NCBI GenBank assembly: GCA_003151335.1
Contig: PLXE01000120.1
Location: 62,001-126,000 of the forward strand
Length of the DNA: 64,000 nucleotides
Direction: 5' to 3'
Source of the DNA: Acidobacteriaceae bacterium
GTDB taxonomy: Bacteria; Acidobacteriota; Terriglobia; Terriglobales; Acidobacteriaceae
The position numbers and the translations under genes are program-made. The notes beneath the pieces were generated by a model. The model was not told the DNA's origin and did no database searches. It worked only from the letters and a program-made list of their open reading frames with translations. Shown one piece after another: positions 19,986 to 28,866 of the stretch (the stretch's first letter is position 1; each line of letters opens with the position of its first letter).

Positions 19986-20206
19986 ACTGCAATTATAGCG
20001 CCGCGAGGATGATTCCACGACGCAAAAAATGCTGCGCGGTCCTCAATGCCATCACCTCCCAACGCAATGTGACAGCCGTACGTACGTGATCTTCGTCATC
20101 AGTTGCTGGTTACCGGTTCAATATGGTCCTTCCTGAATCGGCACGCGGTGCCTTGCCGGAGGTCGGAGATATGTTGACGAGCCCTGTCGGAAAGGACGAA
20201 GATCAT

Positions 20207-20227
20207 AGTAACCATTGGTTGGTTACT
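20207..20227. promoter_or_regulatory. Inverted repeat AGTAACC-N7-GGTTACT upstream of the response regulator
   Basis: Perfect 7-bp arms, 16 bp upstream of the ATG at 20244. Confidence 0.5.
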
Positions 20228-20243
20228 CGCCAAAGGCTACGCC

Positions 20244-20930
20244 ATGCGCATCCTGGTTGTAGAAGACGACGCTCCGCTCGCTAGCTTTCTCCGCAAGGGT
20301 CTGGAGGCGGAGCACTACGCGGTGGATGTGGCACCCGATGGTGAACAGGCCCGGCAGATGGCCTTGGAAAGCGAATACGATCTACTCATCCTCGATCTGA
20401 ACCTGCCCAAACTCGACGGTATAGGCGTGCTGAACGCCGTGCGTCCCAAGAAACCGTCGCTTCCGGTGCTGGTGCTCACCGCGCGCAGTCGGGTGGAAGA
20501 TCGGGTGCAATCGCTCGATACTGGCGCCGATGATTGCCTCATCAAACCGTTTTCCTTCACCGAGCTTTCGGCGCGGGTGCGCGCGCTGCTGCGCCGCGGC
20601 CCGCAAACCGTTGAGACGGTGTTGCGACTCGCCGACCTGGAACTCGATCGCGTGGAACGCAAGGTGGAACGCGCAGGCAAACGCATCGAGCTTACTTCGA
20701 AAGAATTTGCCCTGCTCGAATACCTGATGCGCAATGCGGGCCGCCGCATGACCCGTGCCATGATCGTCGAGCACGTGTGGAACCTGTCGTTCGATACCAC
20801 CACCAACATCGTCGATGTTTATATCAACTACCTGCGCAAGAAGGTGGATGGTGAATACGCGCCCCATCTCATTCACACGGTCCGCGGTGTGGGATACGAA
20901 ATGAGCTGCCAAGCCGGGGCGCCGACGTGA
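20244..20930 (+). CDS. OmpR/PhoB-family response regulator
   Basis: VVEDDAPL, LILDLNLPKLDG, IKPF receiver motifs and a C-terminal winged helix (TRAMIVEHVWN...VDVYINYLRKKVD). Confidence 0.95.
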   Translation: MRILVVEDDAPLASFLRKGLEAEHYAVDVAPDGEQARQMALESEYDLLILDLNLPKLDGIGVLNAVRPKKPSLPVLVLTARSRVEDRVQSLDTGADDCLIKPFSFTELSARVRALLRRGPQTVETVLRLADLELDRVERKVERAGKRIELTSKEFALLEYLMRNAGRRMTRAMIVEHVWNLSFDTTTNIVDVYINYLRKKVDGEYAPHLIHTVRGVGYEMSCQAGAPT

Positions 20931-21592
20931 GCGCGCCTGTTGTGGCTACCGCAGAACTCGCCCCGCGCCGCGATTTCGCGGCGAACGTGTTTCACGATCT
21001 CAGCCAGCCGCTCACCGCTCTGCACTGCTCGCTGGAACTCGCATTGGTGCGCGATCAAACCATCGAGGAATTTCGCGCCAGCGTGGAAGCCGCCCTGCAC
21101 GCGGCCGAACGGTTGCGCCAGCGGCTGCTGCTGCTGCGCGAATTGAGCGACGCAGAAGACCCCGGAGATACTTCTACTCCGCTTGTGCTCGATCAGCTTT
21201 TGCAGCAACTGCGCGAGGACATGCTTCCCCTGTTCGAGTCCGCGGGACGGTCCTTTGAGCTGACCTGCGAAGCCGCGAAGGTGGCGGCGCATGAAGCGAA
21301 GCTGATGCGCGGTTTCTTCTATCTGCTGGAGTTCCTGCTCCGCTGCGCTTCGCCAAGCCACAGTATCATCATGCGCGGAGAGCGCAAGGACCGACAGCAG
21401 GTGGAGATCTGCATCGCAGGATGCGGGGCCCGCGTTGATGCTGCGCCGTCTGACGATTGCTCCGAGCCGGATTGGAACGGTGAGCTGGAAATTGCCCGCC
21501 GGACCTTTTGCGCGGTTGGCGGTGACCTGATATGGAGCGCGTCCCCTGGTCTTCCCGGCGTGTGGATTGTGCGACTGCCCTGCGTTAGTTGA
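20927..21592 (+). CDS. Histidine-kinase-like protein with H-box and degenerate ATPase domain
   Basis: FHDLSQPLTALHCSLEL H-box; N-box not recognisable; translationally overlaps the response regulator; no TM segments. Confidence 0.7.
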   Translation: MSAPVVATAELAPRRDFAANVFHDLSQPLTALHCSLELALVRDQTIEEFRASVEAALHAAERLRQRLLLLRELSDAEDPGDTSTPLVLDQLLQQLREDMLPLFESAGRSFELTCEAAKVAAHEAKLMRGFFYLLEFLLRCASPSHSIIMRGERKDRQQVEICIAGCGARVDAAPSDDCSEPDWNGELEIARRTFCAVGGDLIWSASPGLPGVWIVRLPCVS

Positions 21593-21837
21593 GCGACGGC
21601 AGGCTGCGCGCTCTCACTCAACTGGCGTATTTCGTCGGCGTCGCGATAGTTCTTCAGTTTCCTAGGAACTTCTAATTCCCTACTAATCCATTTCTAAGGT
21701 TGGCGGACTACAACGGTCTTTGTGACGACCATTGCGTGGTTCTGCTGAGATTTGACGCGGACGCCGTCGAGGCGCCAGGACAACTATCCCCCAGTGCTGC
21801 CGGTGCAGTCGTCGAAATGATTCGATAAGGAGGAGAC

Positions 21838-22653
21838 ATGACTGCCCCCCAGACTTACGAGCAGATTAGTGAACCGGCTGGAGAGATGACGGACGAGCTC
21901 CTGCTGGAACAACTGCCGCAGGTAAAATACATCGCACGCCGCATCCACGAACGGCTGCCGCAGCACGTTCCTTTCGACGATCTTCTGCACGCCGGTATCG
22001 TGGGCCTGATCGACGCCGCGCACAAGTTCAACCCCGACAAGAAGGTGCGCTTCGCCTCCTATGCCAAGTTCCGCATTCGGGGAGCCATTCTGGACAGTCT
22101 GCGGGACATGGACTGGAGTCCGCGCGATCTGCGCCGCAAAGCCCGCCGCCTGGAAACCACCACGCAGAAGTTGCAGACCGAGCTGGGCCGCTCAGCCACC
22201 GAGCCCGAGCTGGCGCTGGCCATGGGCATGACCCTGGCGGAATTTCAGCACCTGCTGGACGAAATTCGCGGCCTCGAGGTAGGCAGCCTGCAGATCGTAG
22301 CGCTGGAAGACGGACGGGAAACCGATCTCGGGCAAAATCTTCCCGGGCCCGCCGACCAGGATCCGCTGTTTCTCTGCTTGCAGGGAGAACGCCGGCAGAT
22401 GCTGGCGGATGCGATTACGCAATTGCCCAAGCGCGAGCAGCAAGTGCTCGCCCTGTATTACCAGGAAGAGCTCACCATGAAGGAGGTAGGAGCGGTGCTG
22501 GGAGTGGGAGAATCGCGCGTCTCGCAGATTCATTCCATGGCGGTGGCGCGGCTGCGGGCCAGCCTGGAGAGTGCGCAGCAAAGTGGCGCCGCCGCTCTCG
22601 CCGCGTCCGTTCACGCCGCTACCCCGCAGGTAGGGATATGGAAAATGTTCTAA
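21838..22653 (+). CDS. FliA/WhiG-family RNA polymerase sigma factor (sigma-28 type)
   Basis: LLHAGIVGLIDAAHKFNPDKKVRFASYAKFRIRGAILDSLRDMDWSPR, plus region 4 HTH (VGAVLGVGESRVSQIHS). Confidence 0.95.
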   Translation: MTAPQTYEQISEPAGEMTDELLLEQLPQVKYIARRIHERLPQHVPFDDLLHAGIVGLIDAAHKFNPDKKVRFASYAKFRIRGAILDSLRDMDWSPRDLRRKARRLETTTQKLQTELGRSATEPELALAMGMTLAEFQHLLDEIRGLEVGSLQIVALEDGRETDLGQNLPGPADQDPLFLCLQGERRQMLADAITQLPKREQQVLALYYQEELTMKEVGAVLGVGESRVSQIHSMAVARLRASLESAQQSGAAALAASVHAATPQVGIWKMF

Positions 22654-22825
22654 ACCAGGTGGGAATCGATATTTGTTCCGGGCCGGATGTAGCGGAGCAC
22701 GATTCCGCCGGATGCGCCAGCCGATTAGCGATTGGCGGGCGGCGAAAAAAATCCGTAGAAAGATTAAAGTTTTCTTAACTATTGCCGATCACTCAATTGC
22801 AAGGGACATAGCACGAGGAACTGGG

Positions 22826-23299
22826 ATGACAATTGACTTGAAGAGGCTGCTGAAGAAGTGCCAAAAGCAGATCTCCGGCGGGCTGAACTTTACCCCAACA
22901 AGCGCAAGAACTGCGCCCGTCAGGAACCCCGATTCGCCCGCCCAAAATGGCACAAGCAAAGCGCTTCACGGCATATCGGAAGATGCGCCGCTTCAGGACA
23001 CCAGATGGGACCTATTCTTCAGCAGCCTGTTAAATCCGCAAGCCATGCCCGCGCTGGATCGCAGCACGCGCGCCGGGAGTAATGGCCAGGACATGACCGC
23101 CGATGCTAAAGCTGTGACGCATCTGTTTACCTGGAGCGCGGCGGTCGAAACCTTGAAGACACACCTGGACAAAGTTCCAGACATCCGGCAGCCGCGGGTG
23201 GATTCGCTGAAACAAGCCCTGGCGGAGGGAAGCTACCAGCTATATCCGCAACAGATCGCGGCTGCGATGTTTGCTGAAGGAGGAACCAATCTCAGCTGA
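22826..23299 (+). CDS. FlgM-like anti-sigma-28 factor with unrecognised N-terminal extension
   Basis: C-terminus QPRVDSLKQALAEGSYQLYPQQIAAAMF resembles the FlgM core; directly downstream of the FliA-type sigma factor. Confidence 0.65.
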   Translation: MTIDLKRLLKKCQKQISGGLNFTPTSARTAPVRNPDSPAQNGTSKALHGISEDAPLQDTRWDLFFSSLLNPQAMPALDRSTRAGSNGQDMTADAKAVTHLFTWSAAVETLKTHLDKVPDIRQPRVDSLKQALAEGSYQLYPQQIAAAMFAEGGTNLS

Positions 23300-23316
23300 A
23301 GAAGGCGTGGGTGGAA

Positions 23317-23347
23317 GCGGCCCAGGGTAAACTGGGCCGCTTTCATT
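23317..23347 (+). terminator. Rho-independent terminator of sigma/FlgM transcript
   Basis: gcggcccag-ggtaaa-ctgggccgc-ttt hairpin. Confidence 0.8.
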
Positions 23348-23417
23348 TGTTATTTGTGGAACTGGAAGCCAGGGACAGAGCGTTTCCCACATCGCGAAGT
23401 GCTACGCTGTTCCCACA

Positions 23418-23918
23418 ATGACTGCCGATGACGTCAAACAACTGCTGCAACTGCAGCCGCTGGCAATCGAGGGCGGCTTCTTTCGCGAAACCTATCGCTC
23501 ACGCTGGAATGTCTCCGGCGAATACCTGCCGGACGGCATTCGTGGTCCGCGCTCCATCGGCACCGCGATCTACTACATGATTACGCCGGAGACGTTTTCG
23601 GCATTGCATCGGCTGCCCGGTTCGGAGATCTTTCACTTCTATCTTGGCGATCCCGCGATCATGCTGCAGTTGCTGTCCGACGGAAGCTCGCAGACGATCA
23701 CGCTGGGAAGCGACCTCGCCCGCGGACAGCAGCCGCAAGTCGTAGTTCGTGGAGGCATCTGGCAGGGATGCAAGCTCGCACCCGGCGGCAACTTCGCGCT
23801 CATGGGGACGACAATGTCGCCCGGCTTCGATTACGCCGATTATGAGAATGGCAATCGCGAGCAGTTGACTGCGCAGTATCCGGGCGCGGCGGCGTTGATC
23901 AGGAAATTCACCCGGTAA
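23418..23918 (+). CDS. Cupin domain protein, DUF985 family
   Basis: LQPLAIEGGFFRETYRS, AIYYMITPETFSALHRLPGSEIFHFYLGDP, MSPGFDYADYE. Confidence 0.88.
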   Translation: MTADDVKQLLQLQPLAIEGGFFRETYRSRWNVSGEYLPDGIRGPRSIGTAIYYMITPETFSALHRLPGSEIFHFYLGDPAIMLQLLSDGSSQTITLGSDLARGQQPQVVVRGGIWQGCKLAPGGNFALMGTTMSPGFDYADYENGNREQLTAQYPGAAALIRKFTR

Positions 23919-23980
23919 CAAAAGCAGCCACGGATCTCTGAAGGGGTACGGCTGTATTAGCCGATAGCCGACGGCTGACC

Positions 23981-25195
23981 CTACTGATCAACCTGCACCA
24001 CTCCGTAAAGCGCCCCGGTGAATACGACCTGCGTTTTCTGGGGCGCGTCGGTAGTGGTGTCGTAAATCGTGAGGTATCCCCCCTCGATCACATATACCGT
24101 GTTTCGGCCGGCAATCGCGAGCATCCCTGTCACGGCGCCTTTGGGGGGCAAGGGTGCATCAGCGGTGTTGTTGGCCACATTGACCACCGACAGACATCCC
24201 GTGGTGAGATTCAGGCAGGTCTTGGCGCCAATGTAGAGCTTGTTGTTGGCGGACAGCGCCATGGTGCTGTGATAACCGTCGCCGATGGCCACCGAGTTAG
24301 CGGTCAGACGCGACATAGTACTGACGGTCACCGCATCGTAGGTCCCGGCGGGACCGGGATTTCCGGCTACGTACAACGTTCCGCCGTTGAGCAGGCCAAC
24401 GCTGGCGCCTCCAACCGGTACGGTCGCCTTGATGGTTTGGGACGGAATGTCGAGCTGCTGTACCGATGCACCCGAAGTCGATCCGCACTCAACTCCGCAA
24501 CTGAGCACATAAGCGGTATTGCTGTCGCTGCTGAAGAACGCGTTGACCGGCCTGGCGAACCCGGGAATCTCCACCGGACTGGGCGTAGTGGCGCTCAAGT
24601 TGATCAGGAAAACCGAGTCCGAATCGTCTGCGAACACCAGCAGAAACTGCCCGCTGGGACTGAGGGCAATATACCTTGCTGACGGGACAGCATAGGACGT
24701 AGTGATGGTGGCCGACGCAATGACCTCCACGGCGCCGGGCCGTGCGCCGGTGACGGGCACGTTCCGCACGGGTGCGTACACTTTAGTACCGTCCGGGGAG
24801 TAAAGCGCCATATCGGCAAAATCAGGAAGAGTCACGCTGCCGCTGGCCGTCTCGCTGGCATTGTCCACGAACTCCAGCAGGTTGCCAGTCTGGCTATATA
24901 CCAGCGTGTTGGTCCGGTCGGGGCTTACCACCTCAAACGTCAGCGAGCCTCCCACCGTTATCGTCACGGGAACACCGGGCACGATCTGGCCGGAAGAGTT
25001 GGTGGTCTCCGCGGTGTAGGGCGTGGTGTCGTTTTGAGTATCCATTATTTGCAAGTTGCCCGAATAGGTATTGCTGATAAAAGCGCGGTGCTGCACCTTG
25101 CTGGCCGGCGTGCCGGAACTCCCGCTGCTCCCGCCGCAAGACGTAAGGAAAACTACGATTAGTAAGCTGAGGACGAGGACTGGAAGCCGCTTCAA
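23981..25195 (-). CDS. YncE-like beta-propeller lipoprotein
   Basis: Lipobox VVFLTSCGG; repeated blade-like segments. Confidence 0.65.
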   Translation of the reverse strand: MKRLPVLVLSLLIVVFLTSCGGSSGSSGTPASKVQHRAFISNTYSGNLQIMDTQNDTTPYTAETTNSSGQIVPGVPVTITVGGSLTFEVVSPDRTNTLVYSQTGNLLEFVDNASETASGSVTLPDFADMALYSPDGTKVYAPVRNVPVTGARPGAVEVIASATITTSYAVPSARYIALSPSGQFLLVFADDSDSVFLINLSATTPSPVEIPGFARPVNAFFSSDSNTAYVLSCGVECGSTSGASVQQLDIPSQTIKATVPVGGASVGLLNGGTLYVAGNPGPAGTYDAVTVSTMSRLTANSVAIGDGYHSTMALSANNKLYIGAKTCLNLTTGCLSVVNVANNTADAPLPPKGAVTGMLAIAGRNTVYVIEGGYLTIYDTTTDAPQKTQVVFTGALYGVVQVDQ

Positions 25196-25354
25196 GCGTT
25201 TACCTCGGACGTTATGATGAATTGCGATGATATGCTGGAATTCGTTGAATTATAACAGAACGTGGCCTGACCCCCGGGTGCTCCGGCAATGGCGAATTCG
25301 CCCCATTTGCGGTAAAGTTCAATCCAGCCAGGCATTACAGCCTCCACCATCTCC

Positions 25355-27208
25355 ATGACTACAGACCTCATTTCGCGTTTGCAGAAGGGCGCTGTCTTAT
25401 GCGATGGCGCCATGGGCACACTGCTGTATGCCAAGGGCATTTTCATCAACCGCTGCTACGACGAGCTCAACCTCTCGCAGCCTGACCTGATCCGCGGGAT
25501 CCATCAGGAATACCTCCAGGCCGGGGCAGACATCATTGAAACAAACACCTTTGGCGCCAATTCGTTTCGCTTGTCCAAGCATGGATGTGTGGACAAGCTG
25601 GCCGATGTCAATCGCCTGGGTGCTCGCCTGGCCCGGGAGGCGGCCAAGAGTTTCGACGCCCTGGTCGCCGGCGCCGTCGGACCGCTGGGAGTCCGCATCG
25701 AGCCCCTGGGCAAGATCTCGCTCCAGGAAGCCCGGGCGGCCTTTCACGAGCAGATTGCAGCCCTGAACGAAGAAGGCGTGGATCTCATCATCCTGGAGAC
25801 CTTCGGATATCTGGAAGAACTGCATCAGGCCATTCTGGCTGCTCGCGATGTGAACCCCAACTTGCCGGTGGTGGCGCAAGTCACCATCGACGAAGATGGC
25901 AACTGCCTGGATGGATCGGCCCCCGAGCACTATGCTCCGCAAATCGAAGCCTGGGGCGCCGATGTGGTGGGCTGCAACTGTAGCGTCGGCCCGGTGGCCA
26001 TGTTGGACGCGATGGAGCGGGTGCGCGCCGTCACCACCGCGCCGCTCTCCGCCCAACCCAACGCTGGCATGCCGCGCTCGGTGGAAGGCCGCAACATCTA
26101 TCTCTGCTCGCCCGAGTACATGGCGGAATATGCTCGCAGGTTTGTGGATGTCGGGGTGCGCCTCATCGGCGGTTGCTGCGGCACCACGCCCGATCATATC
26201 CACGTCATGAAAGCCTTTCTGCGCGCGGTCTCCGGCGGCACGACCGCGCGAAAGTCGGCTCCGGCTCCCAAGGCCCAGCCGGTCGAGGTGCCGCCGCTCC
26301 GCGAACGTTCGCAGATGGGCCGCAAGATCGCTGACGGCGAGTTCATTACCATGGTCGAGATTGTTCCGCCGAGGGGCACCGATGGAAGCCGCGAGATCGA
26401 AGGAGCGCGCTTCCTGAAATCGGTTGGCGTGGACGGCGTCAATGTTCCCGACAGCCCGCGCGCCTCGGCGCGCATGAGCAACCAGGCGCTCTGCTTGCTG
26501 GTGCAGCAGCAGGTCGGGATCGAGGCCATCCTGCACTACACCTGCCGCGACCGCAACGTGCTGGGGATCCAGTCGGACTTGCTGGGCGCCAGCGCCATCG
26601 GCATCCGCAACCTGATCTGCATCACCGGCGATCCGCCGAAGATGGGCGACTACCCCGACGCGACGGCGGTGTTCGATGTGGACGCCATCGGTCTGGTCAA
26701 CATCGTCCACAACTTGAACCGCGGGCTCGACATCGGCGGCAATCCCACAGGCGCCTCAACCAAGTTCGTCATTGCCGTGGGCGCCAATCCCGGCAGCCCC
26801 AACATTGACGAGGAAATCCGCCGCTTTGAGTACAAAGTTGAGGCCGGAGCGGAATTGGCCGTCACCCAGCCCGTGTTCGATGTTCGCCTGCTGGAAGAGT
26901 TCCTGCGCCGAATCGAGCACTGCCGCATACCCGTGGTGGCGGGCATTTGGCCGCTCACCAGCACTCGCAATGCCGAGTTCATGAAGAATGAGCTGCGGGT
27001 TTCCATCCCCGACGAGATCTTCGCGCGCATGGCGAAGGCGACCACCGTCGACGCCGCCCGCGCCGAGGGCGTGGCCATCGCTCGCGACATGCTCGCCGCC
27101 GTCCGTCACATGGTGCAGGGCGCACAGATTGCCGCGCCCTTTGGCAGGTATTCCTGTGCCGTGGATGTGCTGGAAGCGCTGGGCACCGGCAAACGCGCCG
27201 CGGTGTAA
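25355..27208 (+). CDS. Bifunctional homocysteine S-methyltransferase / methylenetetrahydrofolate reductase
   Basis: DGAMGTLLYAKGI, ETNTFGAN, GGCCGTTPDHI zinc motif; C-terminal MTHFR (MVEIVPPRGTDGS, AVTQPVFD). Confidence 0.95.
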   Translation: MTTDLISRLQKGAVLCDGAMGTLLYAKGIFINRCYDELNLSQPDLIRGIHQEYLQAGADIIETNTFGANSFRLSKHGCVDKLADVNRLGARLAREAAKSFDALVAGAVGPLGVRIEPLGKISLQEARAAFHEQIAALNEEGVDLIILETFGYLEELHQAILAARDVNPNLPVVAQVTIDEDGNCLDGSAPEHYAPQIEAWGADVVGCNCSVGPVAMLDAMERVRAVTTAPLSAQPNAGMPRSVEGRNIYLCSPEYMAEYARRFVDVGVRLIGGCCGTTPDHIHVMKAFLRAVSGGTTARKSAPAPKAQPVEVPPLRERSQMGRKIADGEFITMVEIVPPRGTDGSREIEGARFLKSVGVDGVNVPDSPRASARMSNQALCLLVQQQVGIEAILHYTCRDRNVLGIQSDLLGASAIGIRNLICITGDPPKMGDYPDATAVFDVDAIGLVNIVHNLNRGLDIGGNPTGASTKFVIAVGANPGSPNIDEEIRRFEYKVEAGAELAVTQPVFDVRLLEEFLRRIEHCRIPVVAGIWPLTSTRNAEFMKNELRVSIPDEIFARMAKATTVDAARAEGVAIARDMLAAVRHMVQGAQIAAPFGRYSCAVDVLEALGTGKRAAV

Positions 27209-27331
27209 GAGCTGGCATTGCGACGCTGGGCTGGAGTGTTTTCTACTGAGAAAATATTTCCCGCCGACGTCGATTGACTCCAAATTTTTACGTTCACCGA
27301 AACCGTTCTGCACTAGAATTACTGATGGAGT

Positions 27332-27577
27332 TTGAGCTTGCCTAAATTCGAAGAGTCTCTCCAACGGCTGGAAAAAATCGTGACTGAACTGGAGAAGGGC
27401 GACGTCTCGCTCGATCGCACGCTGGAGCTTTTTGATGAGGGCATGAAACTTTCCAGTTCCTGCCGCAAGGAGCTGGAAGAAGCCGAAGGCAAAGTGGAAA
27501 TCCTGCTGAAGCGAAATGGCAAGCTGCATCCGGAAGCCTTCGAAGCCGCAACCCAATCGGGCGACGCTGCCAAATAG
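27332..27577 (+). CDS. xseB: Exodeoxyribonuclease VII small subunit
   Basis: FEESLQRLEKIVTELEKGDVSLDRTLELFDEGMKLSSSCRKELEEAEGKVEIL. Confidence 0.95.
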   Translation: MSLPKFEESLQRLEKIVTELEKGDVSLDRTLELFDEGMKLSSSCRKELEEAEGKVEILLKRNGKLHPEAFEAATQSGDAAK

Positions 27578-27702
27578 CGCCGCCGCTCGTCCATAACTGT
27601 GTGCGCCGCACCGGACTGGTGCGGAGTTGTTGAATCGTCAACCGAACATCATCACCGGGTTGGCTCTTGCCGCCCCCTCCGCCATTTCAAAAGGGGTTTG
27701 CC

Positions 27703-28080
27703 ATGCGGCCTATCAATGTTGTTCTCGCTCACCACGATGCAGTTGCGGCCGACCGCCTGGCTGCGTCCCTCGGTAAACAGTTCCGCAACCTCGCCATTGC
27801 AAAATCTGACGGGGAAATTGCTTCCGCAGTGGCGCGTTTTCGCGCTCCATTCGCGGTCGTGGACTTGGAACTGGTTGACTTCCCCAGACTGCAGGCTCTC
27901 TGCTCGCAGTTTCCCGCAACTGCGTTCGTGTGCATCCACCGTCTGGCGGACGATCGCATGTGGTCCGAGGCCTTGGCCATGGGCGCGGTAGATTGCTGTC
28001 ACTCCGGCGACCTGCACGGCATCCTGCTGGCCTCGGAGCGCTACGTGGTGCTCACTCGTTCGCGGGCTGTGGCGGCGTGA
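27703..28080 (+). CDS. CheY-like pseudo-receiver domain protein
   Basis: NVVLAHHDAVAADRLAASL and FAVVDLEL receiver-like pattern; conserved Lys/Thr not recognisable. Confidence 0.55.
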   Translation: MRPINVVLAHHDAVAADRLAASLGKQFRNLAIAKSDGEIASAVARFRAPFAVVDLELVDFPRLQALCSQFPATAFVCIHRLADDRMWSEALAMGAVDCCHSGDLHGILLASERYVVLTRSRAVAA

Positions 28081-28107
28081 ATGCGTCCCAGCATGACCTG
28101 AGAAAGA

Positions 28108-28545
28108 TTAGGGAGCGCAGATCTTGCCGCGCAGACTGGCCGGAGCCAGCAACCTGAAATCTGCCAAGTTGAAGGTGTAGATACGGTCCACGGAACACTT
28201 AGCCGCACAGCCCAGCAGTAGCGCGTCATAAATCTTCGCCCCGCTCCATCCTCCGTCCTTCATGACGGTGAGCGCTAACAGATAATCCGCCTTGCTAACC
28301 GGCACGGTTTCAAAATGAGGCAGGAGATTGTCGGTCACAATACGCGCCGCCTCCATAGGATGAATGCGCGGCTCCACTGGCAGGCGTGTCAGCGATGCGT
28401 ATACCTCAGCAATCGAATGGGTGCTGATGAAACCCTTGTCCCGCCCCGTGGCCACTCGCCTTAACGCAGGGAAAGCTTGTGCATGGTGGGGATGACTCCG
28501 TGATGAAGACGCCACCAGGACTGTGGTATCGAAAAAAATGTTCAT
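28108..28545 (-). CDS. PIN-domain toxin (VapC-type RNase)
   Basis: FFDTTVLVA, SIAEVY, KIYDALLLGCA, TFNLADFRLL acidic residues. Confidence 0.87.
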   Translation of the reverse strand: MNIFFDTTVLVASSSRSHPHHAQAFPALRRVATGRDKGFISTHSIAEVYASLTRLPVEPRIHPMEAARIVTDNLLPHFETVPVSKADYLLALTVMKDGGWSGAKIYDALLLGCAAKCSVDRIYTFNLADFRLLAPASLRGKICAP

Positions 28546-28805
28546 TACGGCTTAAGAACGGTTTGCATCCGCTCCTCGCGAACGTCGTTCAGTACCCCTT
28601 CCCAATTCGCGCCGCGTTCAGCCGCTCCTTGATGAATCCAAAGTCCGTCCACCTGGATCATCGACGGTTTCTGCATCAACGGGCGTAGCAAAACACCGCC
28701 AGGCTGTTCCACCGCCTCAAGTTCCATCTCGGACGCAAGACCCAGTCTTTTTCGCAAGGGTTTGGGAAAGACGACGCGACCCGCTTTGTCTATCCGGAGC
28801 TTCAT
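28545..28805 (-). CDS. AbrB/MazE-fold antitoxin (VapB-type)
   Basis: MKLRIDKAGRVVFPKPLRKRLGL swapped-hairpin motif; stop overlaps the PIN start. Confidence 0.87.
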   Translation of the reverse strand: MKLRIDKAGRVVFPKPLRKRLGLASEMELEAVEQPGGVLLRPLMQKPSMIQVDGLWIHQGAAERGANWEGVLNDVREERMQTVLKP

Positions 28806-28866
28806 ACCATAAATTATGCCATTTACCATGAGTTCTGGCAACATACCGTCCAGAAGGAATCGGGCT

